From Thermoanaerobaculia bacterium (GTDB lineage Bacteria; Acidobacteriota; Thermoanaerobaculia; Multivoradales; UBA5704), in assembly GCA_025937035.1 (NCBI GenBank), contig JAICSG010000221.1:1-6740 (forward strand): a stretch of DNA of 6,740 nucleotides, read 5' to 3'. The stretch's first letter is position 1, and every line of letters begins with the position of its first letter. Below are positions 5,074 to 6,740 of the stretch, in pieces. The position numbers and the translations under genes were made by a program. Under the pieces are notes generated by a model. It searched no databases and was not told the DNA's origin. It saw only the letters and a program-made list of their open reading frames with translations.

Positions 5074-6740
5074 TTACAACCGCGCCACCGCCGCCCGCCG
5101 CTGGAGCTGCATCACGTTCACGTCCGGGTCCATCACGATCCGCTGGGGCTCGAATCCGCAGCGGATGTGGACCACCTGGGACTGCCCCGGCCCCAGGACG
5201 ACCGTCGTCCGGGCGTCGCGGTACTCGGGCGAGATCCGGCCCTTGTCGTCGAAGTGGTCCCCGCGGGCGGCGGCGACCTCGGTGGGGAAGCGGCCGGTGC
5301 CGGCGTTGGTGATCCTGGCGGTGACCTCCCAGGCTCCCCCACCCAGCGGACGCTTGCTCTGCTCCTCGATCTGGTACTCCGGGATAGCCGTCTGCTGGAA
5401 CATCTGCCGGGCCACGTCGTCGAACGCCGCCTTGTCTGGAGCGTAGGGGCGCATCAGGGCCAGGAAGTCGGTGGTCACCGGATGATCGGGATTATTGTGA
5501 TAGGTCCGGAAGAACTGCTGGACGCCGGCCAGGAAGGCGTCCTTCCCCATCCGCTGGTAGAGCATCCAGAGGGCCCAGCCGCCGCGGTTGTAGACGACCA
5601 CCACGTCACCCGGGCGGCCCTCGCGCTCCACGATCTCGGCGAGCGGCAGCTCGTCGCTGGGCTGGCGCCGCTCGCCGTAGACGGCCTCTGTCTGTGCGGC
5701 GAAGGTCTGCCGGGCCAGGGGGCCCCGCATCTGCTCGAGGAGCATCAGGGTCGCGAAGTTCGCCGCTCCCTCGGCCAGGACGATCCCGCCCGGCCCTTCG
5801 CCCGGCGACATGATGTGCCCCCACCACTGGTGGGCCGATTCATGGGCCGCGACGGCGAACGCCACGTCGTTGCCCGGCTCCGGCCGGGCCAGGAAGCCGG
5901 TCCCCTCGGAGAAGAAGATGTTGGTGGCATTCCCGCGGGCATATCCGGCATAGGCGGGGAACTCGTTGAGCCGCAGCTCGCGCCAGGGGTAGGGCATGTA
6001 CCACTGGGCATAGTAGCGGCGCGCGCCGTTCAGGGCGTCGAGCAGGGTGCCCACGTTGTACGGGTGGCCCGGATAGTAGAAGACGGCCGTGCCCGGCCCG
6101 CGCTTCACCGCCCAATGGCGGCCGGCGGCGATATTGAACACCCGCACTGGATAATCGCTCTCCCAGACCCGCACGCGCCGGCCGTTCTGTAAGGTTTCCG
6201 AGGTCATGACGCCCGTCGAGTTGACGATGTAATCGGCCGGCGACGTGATGCGGAGCCGCTGCGTGAAGGCCGAGCGGTCGAGGTCGGAGTCGGTGATCCC
6301 GTCGTTGAAGTGAGGGGGATAGATCCGCGGCTCCGAATGGTTTTTCTCGTCGACGCCGATGTGGGGATCGAAACCGATCTTGGGCACGAAGTCGGGATTG
6401 CGGCCGGTGAGGACCGCGCCCGAGGGGAGCAGGAACTCGCCCGGGGCGCCCTCCCCGAGCACGAGCTCGCCGCCGTTCCTGGAGACGCCGGGGAGGATCG
6501 TCGCCTGATAGTGGAAGCCGAGCCGGACCGACTCCCCCCGCGCGAGCGGTTTCGCGAGCCGGAAGACATAGAGTCGGGAGCGGTCCTCCGGCTGGTAAGG
6601 CCGGCCGTCGAGCGTCCAGGCGAGCCCCTTCCAGGCGTTGCCGCCGGTGACCGGGAACCAGTAGAGCGGCTGGTCCTTCTGATTCTGGAGATCGTAGAAG
6701 CCGCTCGCCCGCAGGCTCCGCGTATCGGGATCGAGGTCGA
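5074..6740 (-). CDS. M1-family zinc aminopeptidase domain (ABC-2 permease/M1 type), N-terminus beyond window
   Basis: The frame is open to the right edge (555 codons here plus the stop; window residue 1 is at 6738), so the gene is 5'-truncated by the window; GTG at 6462 is internal, not a start. The zinc site is HESAH at window residues 299-303 with the third ligand E323. The spacing from the second His to that Glu is 19 residues rather than the classical 18, as in M1 domains fused to ABC-2 permeases. Also typical of that group are EFPAYAGYA ahead of the site, a SEGTGF segment (277-282) and HQWWGH. Y383 in VVVYNRGG is the likely catalytic Tyr. The GxMEN exopeptidase loop is not seen. Residues about 1-200 form the beta-rich N-terminal M1 region, and about 455-554 a closing beta-sandwich. 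Such proteins are thought to cleave peptides on the outer face of the cytoplasmic membrane. The permease half, if present, lies outside the window. The M1 call is firm; the fusion is inferred. Confidence 0.88.
   Translation of the reverse strand, partial: DLDPDTRSLRASGFYDLQNQKDQPLYWFPVTGGNAWKGLAWTLDGRPYQPEDRSRLYVFRLAKPLARGESVRLGFHYQATILPGVSRNGGELVLGEGAPGEFLLPSGAVLTGRNPDFVPKIGFDPHIGVDEKNHSEPRIYPPHFNDGITDSDLDRSAFTQRLRITSPADYIVNSTGVMTSETLQNGRRVRVWESDYPVRVFNIAAGRHWAVKRGPGTAVFYYPGHPYNVGTLLDALNGARRYYAQWYMPYPWRELRLNEFPAYAGYARGNATNIFFSEGTGFLARPEPGNDVAFAVAAHESAHQWWGHIMSPGEGPGGIVLAEGAANFATLMLLEQMRGPLARQTFAAQTEAVYGERRQPSDELPLAEIVEREGRPGDVVVVYNRGGWALWMLYQRMGKDAFLAGVQQFFRTYHNNPDHPVTTDFLALMRPYAPDKAAFDDVARQMFQQTAIPEYQIEEQSKRPLGGGAWEVTARITNAGTGRFPTEVAAARGDHFDDKGRISPEYRDARTTVVLGPGQSQVVHIRCGFEPQRIVMDPDVNVMQLQRRAAVARL

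Noticed and set aside
3681..5312. Plus-strand open frame (543 codons) across the binding-domain gene, the spacer and the M1 gene end
   Set aside because: It crosses two real minus-strand genes and a spacer, its composition is shadow-like, and no motif or convincing start site is visible.

Overview
The window is GC-rich bacterial DNA with four protein genes, all on the minus strand, and almost no non-coding space. Read in the direction of transcription (right to left) they are: (1) the C-terminal part of an M1-family zinc peptidase of the type usually fused to an ABC-2 transporter permease, running off the right edge (5074-6740); (2) a 443-residue protein with an unrecognised N-terminal half and an amino-acid-type solute-binding domain but no export signal (3630-4961); (3) a 166-residue beta-rich protein with weak C1q/TNF-like features (3116-3616); (4) a complete secreted 996-residue M14-family zinc carboxypeptidase-like protein (49-3039). 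Gene content, strong Shine-Dalgarno sites and very high GC suggest a Gram-negative soil or sediment bacterium. Acidobacteriota is the best guess, because ABC-2/M1 fusions and large secreted M14 proteins are common there, but this is an inference from gene types and no marker gene is present.

Layout: the M1 gene ends at 5074. A 112-base spacer (4962-5073), AT-rich on its upstream side, precedes gene 2 and is the likeliest place for a promoter. Genes 2 and 3 are 13 bases apart, and the Shine-Dalgarno site of gene 3 touches the stop codon of gene 2, so they look co-transcribed and probably translationally coupled. A 76-base spacer (3040-3115) precedes the M14 gene and contains a perfect 10-base inverted repeat whose 3' arm abuts that gene's Shine-Dalgarno site. 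No rRNA, tRNA, insertion sequence, CRISPR array or convincing terminator is visible.

How the genes may work together: the two outer genes are ordinary peptide-degrading metalloproteins. The inner pair is the unusual part. The binding domain of gene 2 keeps the threonine-x-x-arginine and aspartate positions that hold the alpha-carboxylate and alpha-ammonium groups of a free amino acid in HisJ/LAO-type proteins, yet the protein appears to be cytoplasmic. It could be an intracellular amino-acid or small-ligand sensor paired with a small beta-sandwich partner. That role, and any functional tie to the flanking peptidases, is inference.
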